NCBI GenBank assembly: GCA_964386185.1
Contig: CAYLRJ010000067.1
Span: forward strand, 5,573 to 69,572
DNA from: DRMV01 sp964386185
GTDB taxonomy: Bacteria > Chloroflexota > Anaerolineae > Anaerolineales > DRMV01
Length of the DNA stretch: 64,000 nt
Reading direction: 5' to 3'
Under the pieces are notes generated by a model. The model was not told the origin of the DNA and ran no database searches. It worked only from the letters and a program-made list of their open reading frames with translations. Shown here in pieces: positions 35,056 through 42,964 of the stretch. How positions within the stretch are numbered: position 1 is the first letter of the stretch; the number at the start of each line of letters is the position of its first letter. The position numbers and the translations under genes are program-made.

Positions 35056-35090
35056 ATGCTAAGATTAGCATACGCGCTTTTGAAAGTCAA
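35056..35090 (-). promoter_or_regulatory. Promoter of the LysM lipoprotein gene with palindromic operator candidate
   Basis: On the minus strand TTGACT (35085-35090) and TAATCT (35062-35067) are separated by 17 nt, with TGC before the -10 (extended). A 7-bp perfect inverted repeat with a 2-nt centre, 35056-35071 (ATGCTAAGATTAGCAT), covers the -10, a typical repressor position. Confidence 0.65.
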
Positions 35091-35113
35091 GCGGACTGAT
35101 GGGGGAGGCCGTT

Positions 35114-36310
35114 TTACCAGTTGGGGGATGGTGTCGCCATCAGTAACAAGTGTTCCAAAACCCAGCCGGTTTTGCCCGTGGCCGGCACAAGGATTTGAAT
35201 CCAGAGGTAATTGTCCACTTCTTGTTCGGGCCCAATCACTTCGACCACATCGCCGTTGGAAGCGCGGCCGACGATCTTGCTGTTGAAGCCCGGGCTTTCG
35301 CGGATGAGGATGCCGCCATATTGTTCGGGTGCATGGACGACCGCGTAGACAGGGGTTGGGCTGGGGGAGGGCGTCAACGTGGGCGTGAGGGTGGGCGTCG
35401 GGCTGGGGGGCGGGGTTGGTGTGGCGGTGGGGGGCACGGGTGTGGCCGTAGGCGGGGAAGTGGGCGTGGCCGTGGGTGGCACCGGCGTTGGGGTAGGGAT
35501 TGGTGTAGGTAGTGCAACCTGCGTGCCGACTGCGGTGCCCAACCCCAAAGCCAAGACGAAAAGCACGGCTCCGGCCAAGGCCACCACACCGCCCAACGTG
35601 TAGCCGAATAGTGTCAGCGGTCGGAAGCCCAACACGGCCAACACCAGCGCGCTGACCAAAACGACCCATGCCAGGTGAACGGCATAGACCAACAGCCCAT
35701 CGGGGAAGAGGTGGGGCGCGCCGCTTCCCAACCCAAACCCTGCGGTGGCCAGGGGCAAGAAGACTTCGTAAGCCAGGGCTGCGCCTGGCAGGGCTAATTT
35801 GCGGGGTGAGCGGGCGAGGGCAATGGTGCCCCAGACGGCGGCCGCAATGAGAATGAGGAAATCCCACACCGAAAGGTGGGCATGGAGAGGGGCTTGTTGT
35901 AAACTTGGAGGTGCCCAGATGCGGCCGGCCGCGCCGCCCAACATCCCCAGCACGAAGACCACCACGCTTCCTACCAGCAAGCCGCCCAGCACATGGAAGA
36001 AATAGCGCGCGGAGCCGGTGACCACCCCCAAGCCCAAGCCAATGAGCGGGGCCATGCTGGGTGCGACCAAGGCCCCAAAGAAGAGCAGCCCGGCTGAATC
36101 GACCCCTAATCCAAATGCCCAAATGACTGCGGCCAAGGTCAAAAAGAGGAAGAAATCCACCGAGGGCTCGGCTCGACGGGCGGTCTGGTTCCAAAAGGCT
36201 TCGCGCTCTTCGGCGCTCATGGGCGTCAGGGAACGCCGCGCGCGCCTACGCCGCGCCGGGGGGAGGTGTTGGGGATCTTCGGGAGTGGCTTTGCTGCGTG
36301 GAATGGTCAT
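35114..36310 (-). CDS. DUF389 membrane protein with C-terminal SH3-like domain
   Basis: 398 residues. About 50-255 are the DUF389 hydrophobic domain with some six to eight TM segments (LLFFGALVAPSMAPLIGLGL is the family's most conserved stretch). A T/P repeat linker (about 265-320) leads outside to a bacterial SH3-like domain (ILIRESPGFNSKIVG, VVEVIGPEQE, WIQI, TGWVLEHLL). DUF389 function is not established; the SH3 tail suggests wall contact. The start overlaps the stop of the upstream HAD gene by 4 nt. Confidence 0.85.
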   Translation of the reverse strand: MTIPRSKATPEDPQHLPPARRRRARRSLTPMSAEEREAFWNQTARRAEPSVDFFLFLTLAAVIWAFGLGVDSAGLLFFGALVAPSMAPLIGLGLGVVTGSARYFFHVLGGLLVGSVVVFVLGMLGGAAGRIWAPPSLQQAPLHAHLSVWDFLILIAAAVWGTIALARSPRKLALPGAALAYEVFLPLATAGFGLGSGAPHLFPDGLLVYAVHLAWVVLVSALVLAVLGFRPLTLFGYTLGGVVALAGAVLFVLALGLGTAVGTQVALPTPIPTPTPVPPTATPTSPPTATPVPPTATPTPPPSPTPTLTPTLTPSPSPTPVYAVVHAPEQYGGILIRESPGFNSKIVGRASNGDVVEVIGPEQEVDNYLWIQILVPATGKTGWVLEHLLLMATPSPNW

Positions 36311-36777
36311 CGGCGTAAACTGGCAACAAGTCGGGTCGGATGAAGTAGCAAATCAAGTGCGGTCAACACGTCGGGCACGACGATGTCCGCGGCTAAGAGG
36401 GCTTCCACCGCTGTGCCCTCCGACGAGAGCACACAAATGCCCAGCGCGGCTTCGCGCAACATCAGCGCGTCGTTTGCCCCTTGCCCCAGGGCAATGACCT
36501 TTTCGGCCCCTAACTTGCGCACGAATTCGGCCTTTTGCCCAGCCTCGCCTCCGCCTTTGACCCGCACCGCTTGGGTGCCCAAGGCTTGATCTATGGAGGC
36601 TTGTTTGCCGTGGGTGTCGGCTGTGAGCAGGTGAAGGGTGAGCGTTGTTTGCACGGCTTTCAGCCGTTCGGCAACGCCTGGCAACAAAACGCCGTCCACG
36701 GCCAGGGTGCCGTTGACGTCGCTCACCAGGTGTTCGAATTGAAAGTCCCCTCGTCCGGGCACGTTGAGTATAATCAT
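36307..36777 (-). CDS. HAD-family hydrolase, soluble P-type-ATPase-like
   Basis: 156 residues, the size of cap-less HAD proteins. Motif I is SDVNGTLAVDG (Asp nucleophile, DxxGT), a HLLTADTHGK motif II follows, and ALGQGANDALMLREA is the GxGxND motif IV of P-type ATPase P domains. The phosphorylated substrate is unknown. GAGGA precedes the ATG at 36777. The gene is translationally coupled to the DUF389 gene, a pairing that hints at a shared membrane role. Confidence 0.85.
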   Translation of the reverse strand: MIILNVPGRGDFQFEHLVSDVNGTLAVDGVLLPGVAERLKAVQTTLTLHLLTADTHGKQASIDQALGTQAVRVKGGGEAGQKAEFVRKLGAEKVIALGQGANDALMLREAALGICVLSSEGTAVEALLAADIVVPDVLTALDLLLHPTRLVASLRR

Positions 36778-36822
36778 AACTTCCTCGCTGTTGTCGGCAA
36801 TGTTTGAAAATTTTATATTGTT

Positions 36823-36832
36823 TATAATTATA
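36823..36832. promoter_or_regulatory. Overlapping divergent -10 boxes
   Basis: TATAATTATA carries a plus-strand TATAAT (36823-36828) and a minus-strand TATAAT (36827-36832) within an A/T-rich island (36801-36832) between divergent genes. The -35 elements are unclear. The two promoters could not be occupied at once. Confidence 0.5.
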
Positions 36833-36869
36833 CCCGCTTTCTGGACGCTCCCCTTGAGAAGGAAGTCCT

Positions 36870-37838
36870 ATGCCGCGTCGATTTTTGCCGAAAGTTCTTT
36901 TGGTCTGGGTTGGGCTGGCTTGGATGTTGACCGCGTGCCAGCGCCAGCAGGTGCCCACGCCCGCCCCTACACCCGCGCAGCCCACCGCGCTCCCTACGGC
37001 CACGGTGGCGCCTTCTCCTACCGCGACCCCCGCGCCACCGACGGCGGTGTTGTGGGCTCCCTCGGCTGCCACGCCGTGGTTGCGGGACCCTGCTTGGGCG
37101 TGGGTCCAAGCCCTGGCGCAAGCGCACGGTTGGGTCGCGGTGCAGCGCGCGCCCGGTGAGGCGCTGCCGCCCAATGTGCAAGTGGTGGTGGCCGTCGAGG
37201 CAGCCCCCCCGGCCCTCGAGGCGCGTGCCTTGGCCATTGCCCCGCCTGCCGAGGGCGCTTCCTCAGCTCAAGCGTTGGACCCTACGCCGGCCGATTTGCC
37301 CCATCGGGCTTTTGTGGCCGGTTATTTGGCCGCGGTCATCACCCCAGATTGGCGGATTGCCATGCTCGCCACCGATGAAGAGGCCCAGGCCGCGGAGGCT
37401 TTTGTGGATGGCGGCCGTTATTTTTGTGGTTTGTGTCGGCCGTTGTATCCGCCTTTTGTGGTTTACCCGGCATATGCGTTGCTTCCGGCTGAGAGCGACG
37501 CCACGGCGTGGCAAGCAGCAGTGCAACGTTTGCGCCAAAGCGCGGTGCAGACGTTTGTGGTGAGCCCCCAGGCTGCTCAGGCGGGCGTGATTCAAGCCCT
37601 TGGCGATCAGGCCACCCTGATTGCGTTGGAAGCCCCCTCCTCCGCGGCGGTTTATGCGGCCGCGGTGGTGGCCGATGTGGCCGCGGGTTTGGAAGCCTTG
37701 TGGGAAGATCCGTCTCTCGCACACGCCGCGGTGCCTTTGCGGTTGGAGGTGTATGACGCCCGCGCGGTGTCTCCTGGGCGGCAGCGTCTTGTCGAAGAAG
37801 TTTTGCGTGACCTGGAAGCCGGCTGGATTGCCCCTTAG
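36870..37838 (+). CDS. BMP-like substrate-binding lipoprotein
   Basis: 322 residues. The signal peptide ends in the lipobox LTAC, then comes a T/P-rich linker (about 25-60). The remainder looks like the BMP/PnrA-type periplasmic-binding fold: AFVAGYLAAVITPDWRIAML, VDGGRYFCGLCRPLYPPFVV, then SPQAAQAGVIQALGDQ. The permease and ATPase genes expected for a transporter are absent nearby, so it may be an orphan receptor. GAAGGA precedes the ATG. The family assignment is moderate because the N-terminal lobe is poorly conserved. Confidence 0.7.
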   Translation: MPRRFLPKVLLVWVGLAWMLTACQRQQVPTPAPTPAQPTALPTATVAPSPTATPAPPTAVLWAPSAATPWLRDPAWAWVQALAQAHGWVAVQRAPGEALPPNVQVVVAVEAAPPALEARALAIAPPAEGASSAQALDPTPADLPHRAFVAGYLAAVITPDWRIAMLATDEEAQAAEAFVDGGRYFCGLCRPLYPPFVVYPAYALLPAESDATAWQAAVQRLRQSAVQTFVVSPQAAQAGVIQALGDQATLIALEAPSSAAVYAAAVVADVAAGLEALWEDPSLAHAAVPLRLEVYDARAVSPGRQRLVEEVLRDLEAGWIAP

Positions 37839-37943
37839 CCGCGCTTGGGGCGGGTGGTTTCCTGGGGTAATCTAACAGACGAGGGAAATATCCTCGTTGC
37901 CATTCCTGCGCTGTGCTGTTTGGGGCGGGGGTTTGGGGCGCGA

Positions 37944-37969
37944 AAATCCCCGGCTCAGGCCGGGGATTT
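37944..37969. terminator. Bidirectional terminator between the BMP-like gene and hpf
   Basis: A perfect 11-bp stem (37944-37954 with 37959-37969) with a TCAG loop lies between convergent stops. Short T-runs follow on both strands. Confidence 0.75.
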
Positions 37970-37999
37970 GCTGTTGCCTACCGAGGAAGATGCCCTTGT

Positions 38000-38548
38000 T
38001 TAGCCTAACTCGGGCTCGATGAGCCCATAGCTGCCATCCCGGCGGCGGTAAAGCACATTGATGGCGTTGGTGGTGGCGTTGTAAAAGACGAAGAAGTTGT
38101 GGCCCAATAGCTCCATTTGCTCGATGGCTTCGCGTTCGTCCATGGGGGTCAGGGCAAAGCGCTTGCGACGGGCGATGACGGGCTCTTCGGTTTCTTCGGC
38201 CTCGTAGGTTGCTTCGGCAAAGGTGGCTTCCTCGCCGCGGTCGCGATAGTGTCGCCCTTTATAGCGCCGAATGCGTCGTTGCATGTTGTCTAAGGCTGCA
38301 TTGAGCGCGGTCATGATGTCGTCGGCCCGTTCCTCTGCGCGCAAGATGAACCGTTTCCCCCGCACTGTGATTTGCGCTACATAGCGGTCTTGGGCATTGC
38401 GGGCCGATGGCTCGTGTTTGAGGTCCACCCGTGTGGTCTGGATGCCCCGAATGTAGCGCGTGAGTTTGGGTACTTTCTTTTCAACGTAGTCTCGCAAGCG
38501 GTCGGTCAATTCCAGGTTCTTCGTGAAAATTTCGATCTCGGCGCTCAT
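38000..38548 (-). CDS. hpf: Ribosome hibernation promoting factor, long form
   Basis: 182 residues. The N-terminal YfiA/HPF domain (about 1-100) has EIFTKNLELTDRLRDYVEKK and the Arg-rich MQRRIRRYKGR. The C-terminal dimerisation domain (about 125-182) reads RKRFALTPMDEREAIEQMEL and FFVFYNATTNAINVLYRRRD. The long form dimerises to make 100S ribosomes in starved cells. AGGAGG-like sequence precedes the ATG at 38548. Confidence 0.95.
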   Translation of the reverse strand: MSAEIEIFTKNLELTDRLRDYVEKKVPKLTRYIRGIQTTRVDLKHEPSARNAQDRYVAQITVRGKRFILRAEERADDIMTALNAALDNMQRRIRRYKGRHYRDRGEEATFAEATYEAEETEEPVIARRKRFALTPMDEREAIEQMELLGHNFFVFYNATTNAINVLYRRRDGSYGLIEPELG

Positions 38549-38772
38549 AGAACCTCCTTGTTGGCCGGAAAACGGACGGGCATCTTCACTTTTATCTTAG
38601 CATAAGTTGGTTAAATGGAGATAAACATACGCGCCAGGGGGCGGCGGGCGCGGGGCGCTGCGGCCTCGCTTTTGCTCGTTGTCCCGCGGGGGATGGTTCC
38701 CCCACCGCAATCGTCGCCTGCAGAGGGAAACTTGTGCTAAACTTGCATCAAGCCCCGTGCAGGAGGTGGAAG

Positions 38773-39276
38773 ATGAAACTGGCGTTGATTAGCGATACCC
38801 ATGACCACGTCCACAACCTTCAGCGGGCGTTGCCTGCTTTGCAGCAAGCCGATGCGATTTTGCATTGCGGCGATATTTGTTCCCCCTTTACCCTCAAGCG
38901 TTTGGCCGAAGGGGTGCAGGGCAAACCAGTGCACGTGGTGTGGGGAAACAACGATGGGGATCGGCGGATGTTGGCCGTCATTGCGGCTCAGGCTGGCAAT
39001 GTCATCCTCCACGGCGAATTTGCCGACTTTGAGATTGAGGGCTTTCGCATTGCCATGAGCCATTATCCTGAGGTGGCGAGAGCGGTGGCTGCCTCTCAGC
39101 AGCACGATTTGGTATGCTATGGCCACGACCATCAGGCCTTCGAAGGCCGCGTGGGAGCGACGCTGTTGGTCAACCCCGGCGAGCTCGCGGGCGTGTTGAC
39201 CGGCCGGGCGACATGGGTTTTGTTAGATACCGCGCAGCGTACGATCCTGTGGCATGAGGTTGACGCAGCGGAATAA
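38773..39276 (+). CDS. YfcE/MJ0936-type metallophosphoesterase
   Basis: 167 residues. The calcineurin-like metal sites are all visible: ISDTHDH, LHCGDI, WGNNDGD, GHDHQAF. Family members are small cytoplasmic phosphodiesterases active in vitro on cyclic nucleotides or model substrates; the physiological substrate is unknown. GGAGGTGG upstream fixes the ATG at 38773. The gene stands between hpf (divergent, 224-nt gap) and dnaG. Confidence 0.9.
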   Translation: MKLALISDTHDHVHNLQRALPALQQADAILHCGDICSPFTLKRLAEGVQGKPVHVVWGNNDGDRRMLAVIAAQAGNVILHGEFADFEIEGFRIAMSHYPEVARAVAASQQHDLVCYGHDHQAFEGRVGATLLVNPGELAGVLTGRATWVLLDTAQRTILWHEVDAAE

Positions 39277-39316
39277 ACCCGCAGCGAATCTGGCCTCGCG
39301 GCGCCGAGACGACGTG

Positions 39317-39322
39317 TATAAT
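39317..39322 (+). promoter_or_regulatory. -10 box before dnaG, 6 nt from a five-codon mini-ORF
   Basis: TATAAT. Six nt later an ATG at 39329 opens ATG CTG TGG AAA GTT TAG (39329-39346). The dnaG ATG is at 39354, with AGGTG at 39345-39349 as a possible ribosome-binding site that overlaps the mini-ORF stop. Confidence 0.6.
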
Positions 39323-39353
39323 CACACCATGCTGTGGAAAGTTTAGGTGACCG

Positions 39354-41294
39354 ATGGACCCGGTAGAAGAAATCAAAAACCGCCTCGATATCGTGGACAT
39401 CGTCTCCGAGACCGTGGACCTGCGCAAAACGGGCAAAAACTATATCGGCTTTTGCCCCTTCCACGATAACAAACGAACCCCTGCTTTTGTGGTCTTCCCG
39501 GAGACGGGCACTTGGCGCTGCTTTGGCTGCAACGAAGGCGGCGATATTTTCACGTTTGTGATGAAGCGAGAGGGGTGGGATTTTCGGCAGGCGCTGGAGC
39601 ATTTGGCCGAGCGGGCTGGGGTTACGCTGGAGCCTCGGCGCCCCGAAGATGCAGCCCAGCGAGAAGCCCAGCAGCGCTTGTATGACTTGATGGAAGAGGC
39701 GGTGGTTTTCTATCGGCACCATTTGCACACCACCGCAGGCCGCATGGCGCTCGATTATCTCCACCGCCGCGGCCTCACCGACGAAACCATCGAAATTTTC
39801 GATTTGGGGTATGCCCCTCAGGCTTGGGAGGCCGCACGGGCCTACTTTACCGGCAAGGGCTATACCGACGAAGACCTGCTGGCCGTGGGTTTGCTCACCC
39901 GTCGTGAAGACGGCCGCATTTATGACCGCTTCCGCCATCGGGTGATGTTCCCCATTCGCGACGCGCGCGGCCGCGCGGTGGGCTTTGGCGCCCGCACGTT
40001 AGACCCCGACGGCGTGCCCAAATACCTCAATTCGCCTCAGACCGAAATCTTCGACAAAAGCCGCCTGCTCTACGGCCTCGACAAAGCGGGCAAGGCCATC
40101 CGCCAGCGCGACCAAGTGGTCATCGTGGAAGGCTACATGGATGTCATCGGCCTGCACCAGGCCGGCTTCCCCAACGCGGTTTCGCCGATGGGCGTGGCGC
40201 TCAACGAAGGCCAACTGCGCACCCTCAAGCGCTACACCCGCCACATGGTGTTGGCCCTCGACCCTGACCCCGCGGGCATCCGCGCCACACTGCGGAGCAT
40301 GGAAGTTGCCCGAGAAGCCCTTTCAGAAGCCGATGGTTTTCGTTTTGACCCCCGCGGCCTGTTGCGGCAGGAAAACCGCCTAAAGGCCGACCTGCGGGTG
40401 GCGCTGCTGCCCGAAGGCAAAGACCCCGACGAAATCGCCTTGGCCGACCCCGCAGCCTGGGAGCGCGTCCTGAACAGCGCCCAGCCCATCATCCTTTTCA
40501 TCATGCACACCCTGGCTGCCGAAATGGACTTAGACGACCCCAAAGCCAAAGCCGAGCTCGCCGCGCAGATTTTGCCGCTGATTGATGAAGTGGCCAACCC
40601 CATCGAGCAGCAGGCCTACCTGCAAAAACTCGCGGCCCTGCTGCGGATGGATGAAGCCACCCTCTTGGCCTGGCGCCCACCTGCGCAAAAACGCCGTCGG
40701 CGGACACCACGGCGGGCCAACACCCCTGCCCCATCACGCACGCGGACGCCTGCGCGGCCCACCCCCTCGGCCTGGGCGCACACCTCGGCGTTGGTCAACC
40801 GCCTGGCCGCGCGGGCTTTGGGGCTGTTGTTGCGAGACCCCCACCTGCGGTTTCGTATAGACCGCGCTCTGCGGATGTATGAACTGCCGCCGTTACACGC
40901 GGATGATTTCCCAACGGCCGCCCAACGGGCTATTTTTGAAGCATTGGAAGCCGCCGTCGAGCAAGAACAGCGTGAGCCCGCCGACGACGTCTTGGCCCGC
41001 CTTTCCTTGCCCCTGATGGCCGAAGCCGACCGGTGTTTGCAGGAAACCGCCTCGCTGGTTTCATCGCCCGACCGCTGGGCAGAAGAACTGTTCCACGCCG
41101 TCGTCCGCCTGCGCTTGGAGCGCCTCAAGCAAGATTTGACCCAACTTCAATTTTTGATTGCCGAGGCAGAGCGCCAACAAGACCCCCTGCTGCCACACTA
41201 TCAACAACAATGGCGTGAGGCTTCGCGCCGCCGGCTGTTGTTAGACAAAGCCTTCAAACACGGCTTCCGCGCCGCCCTTTCTGCCCAAACCTGA
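39354..41294 (+). CDS. dnaG: DNA primase
   Basis: 646 residues. The CHC2 zinc-binding domain is GFCPFHDNKRTPAFVV then WRCFGCNEGGDIFTF (about 34-65). The RNA-polymerase/TOPRIM core includes GFGARTL, KYLNSPQTEIFDKS, VVIVEGYMDVIGLHQAG (about 254) and the metal-binding LALDPDPAG (the usual DxDxAG). The C-terminal helicase-binding part (about 480-646) is helical with basic Pro/Arg/Thr-rich residues before it. It makes RNA primers for replication. rpoD follows after 21 nt: a macromolecular-synthesis operon without rpsU. Confidence 0.95.
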   Translation: MDPVEEIKNRLDIVDIVSETVDLRKTGKNYIGFCPFHDNKRTPAFVVFPETGTWRCFGCNEGGDIFTFVMKREGWDFRQALEHLAERAGVTLEPRRPEDAAQREAQQRLYDLMEEAVVFYRHHLHTTAGRMALDYLHRRGLTDETIEIFDLGYAPQAWEAARAYFTGKGYTDEDLLAVGLLTRREDGRIYDRFRHRVMFPIRDARGRAVGFGARTLDPDGVPKYLNSPQTEIFDKSRLLYGLDKAGKAIRQRDQVVIVEGYMDVIGLHQAGFPNAVSPMGVALNEGQLRTLKRYTRHMVLALDPDPAGIRATLRSMEVAREALSEADGFRFDPRGLLRQENRLKADLRVALLPEGKDPDEIALADPAAWERVLNSAQPIILFIMHTLAAEMDLDDPKAKAELAAQILPLIDEVANPIEQQAYLQKLAALLRMDEATLLAWRPPAQKRRRRTPRRANTPAPSRTRTPARPTPSAWAHTSALVNRLAARALGLLLRDPHLRFRIDRALRMYELPPLHADDFPTAAQRAIFEALEAAVEQEQREPADDVLARLSLPLMAEADRCLQETASLVSSPDRWAEELFHAVVRLRLERLKQDLTQLQFLIAEAERQQDPLLPHYQQQWREASRRRLLLDKAFKHGFRAALSAQT

Positions 41295-41315
41295 GCCTTG
41301 TTTTCGAGAGATGCC

Positions 41316-42761
41316 ATGACCACGGAAGAAACGCTGGAACCCACTGCCGAAGATTTAGCCGCCGAAGAGGCCTACACCCGCGGTTGGGGCGACGAGGTCG
41401 ATAGCGACCCAGTGTACCTCTACCTTCGGGAAATTGGCCAGGCCAAGCTGCTCACAGCCGATCAGGAATTTTGGCTCGCGACCATGATCGCCGCGCACAA
41501 ACAGGTGCAATGGCTGCAAGCCCACCCCAAAGCGCGGGGGCAGGGCGAAACCACCCCCCGGCGGTTGTATTGCGCGCTTTATACCGAAATGGTGACGGCC
41601 TGGCAGCGGGCGTTGGAAGACGTCGCCCGCTGGGGCTGCGAACCCCCCGATTTTGCCCTCCTGACCGCCGAAGCCCAAATGCTTCACCAAACCTGGCAGA
41701 GCGAAACCCCTTCCTACGTCCGGGCGTATCTCAACAATGGCTCATGGGGCAAAGACCCCTTTTGGGATGGCGTTGCCGCCCAGGTCGTCGCCGTGTTCAT
41801 CGCGGTCTATGCCCTGCCCGCCGAAGTCGCCGAAGCCTTGGTGCGGTTTCATACCAAACGCCAGCGCTTGCCGTCCGAGCGCACGTTCCGCCGCTACCTC
41901 CCCGACGATGAAGTGCTGCGGGCCGAATTGACAGCCATTGCCGCGCGCGCCGAAGTCGCCCGGACGGCTTTGATCCGCTCTAACCTGCGGCTGGTGGTCA
42001 GCGTAGCCAAACGCTACGTAGACCGTGGCGTGCCCTTGTTGGACCTCATCCAAGAGGGAAATCTGGGGCTGTTGCGCGCGATTGACAAATTCGACCCTGC
42101 CCGCGGCTACAAATTCAGCACCTACGCCACCTGGTGGATTCGGCAGGCCGTGACCCGAGCCATCGCTGAGCAAGCGCGCACCATTCGGGTGCCGGTCCAC
42201 ATGATTGAGTCGTGGCAAAAATTGCGGAAAATCCAACGCCAACTCACGCAGCGCTTGGGCCGCGAACCCACCTTGGAAGAAATCGCCTTGGAAAGCGGCT
42301 TCCTGAGCGACGAAGAGGCCAAAGCCATTCGCACAGCCCTCGAAGAAGGCCAGCCCCTTTCCCCCCATCTGCAACAGCGGTGGCGTTTTGCCACAGGCAA
42401 GGTGCGCAAGGTGTTTCGCGCCACAGAAGAGCCCCTCTCGCTGGAAAGCAGCATGGGCGACGAAGAAAACAACGCCCTGGGCGATTTTGTGGAAGATACC
42501 GAAACCCTGCGCCCTCTGGACCAAGCCACCCGAGACATGCTGCGCGAGCAAGTGCAAAACGTTTTAGCTGCCCTGACCGAACGCGAGCGCCAGGTGTTGG
42601 AACTCCGCTTTGGCCTGCTCGATGGCAAGTCGCACACCTTGGAAGAAGTCGGGCGTTATTTCAACGTCACGCGCGAGCGGGTGCGGCAAATCGAAGCCAA
42701 AGCGTTGCGCAAACTCCGTCACCCTTCCTACAGCCGTCACCTGCGGGATTATCTGGAATGA
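41316..42761 (+). CDS. Primary-type sigma-70 factor
   Basis: 481 residues. Region 1.2 (about 29-60, DPVYLYLREIGQAKLLT) is followed by an unusual stretch of about 140 residues before region 2.1. Region 2 (about 215-275) reads RSNLRLVVSVAKRYVDRG, LIQEGNLGLLRAIDKFD and YATWWIRQAVTRAI. Region 3 contains PVHMIE; region 4 (about 420-475) has RERQVLELRFGL and TRERVRQIEAKALRKLR. Linkage to dnaG supports RpoD (SigA). A second primary-like sigma elsewhere cannot be excluded. The ATG at 41316 has GAGAG upstream; an upstream TTG in frame is less likely. Confidence 0.92.
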   Translation: MTTEETLEPTAEDLAAEEAYTRGWGDEVDSDPVYLYLREIGQAKLLTADQEFWLATMIAAHKQVQWLQAHPKARGQGETTPRRLYCALYTEMVTAWQRALEDVARWGCEPPDFALLTAEAQMLHQTWQSETPSYVRAYLNNGSWGKDPFWDGVAAQVVAVFIAVYALPAEVAEALVRFHTKRQRLPSERTFRRYLPDDEVLRAELTAIAARAEVARTALIRSNLRLVVSVAKRYVDRGVPLLDLIQEGNLGLLRAIDKFDPARGYKFSTYATWWIRQAVTRAIAEQARTIRVPVHMIESWQKLRKIQRQLTQRLGREPTLEEIALESGFLSDEEAKAIRTALEEGQPLSPHLQQRWRFATGKVRKVFRATEEPLSLESSMGDEENNALGDFVEDTETLRPLDQATRDMLREQVQNVLAALTERERQVLELRFGLLDGKSHTLEEVGRYFNVTRERVRQIEAKALRKLRHPSYSRHLRDYLE

Positions 42762-42813
42762 CCCGCCGCGTGACCGCGCTTTCCCGGAAGCGCACACAAA
42801 AGGGCACCTCACC

Positions 42814-42839
42814 AGGCCTGTCGTTGTCACGGCAGGCCT
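42814..42839 (+). terminator. Inverted repeat after rpoD, possible terminator
   Basis: A 7-bp perfect repeat (AGGCCTG at 42814-42820, CAGGCCT at 42833-42839) lies 52 nt after the sigma gene. It lacks a T-run, so termination may be inefficient or factor-dependent. Confidence 0.3.
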
Positions 42840-42901
42840 TCGCCGTTGTGAGCGCAAAAACGCCAACTTTTGAAGGCACCATGCCCCTCTCGGAGTAGAC
42901 G

Positions 42902-42910
42902 TGTTAGAAT
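42902..42910 (+). promoter_or_regulatory. Extended -10 promoter of pdxS-pdxT
   Basis: TGTTAGAAT (TGnTANNNT), with predicted start near 42917. The leader of about 48 nt ends with GGAGG before the ATG at 42965. No -35 is seen. Confidence 0.5.
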
Positions 42911-42964
42911 AAAAAGCGCAAGGTAGCCTTTTCAGCCCTGGGTGGCTGTTCTCGGAGGTCTAAA

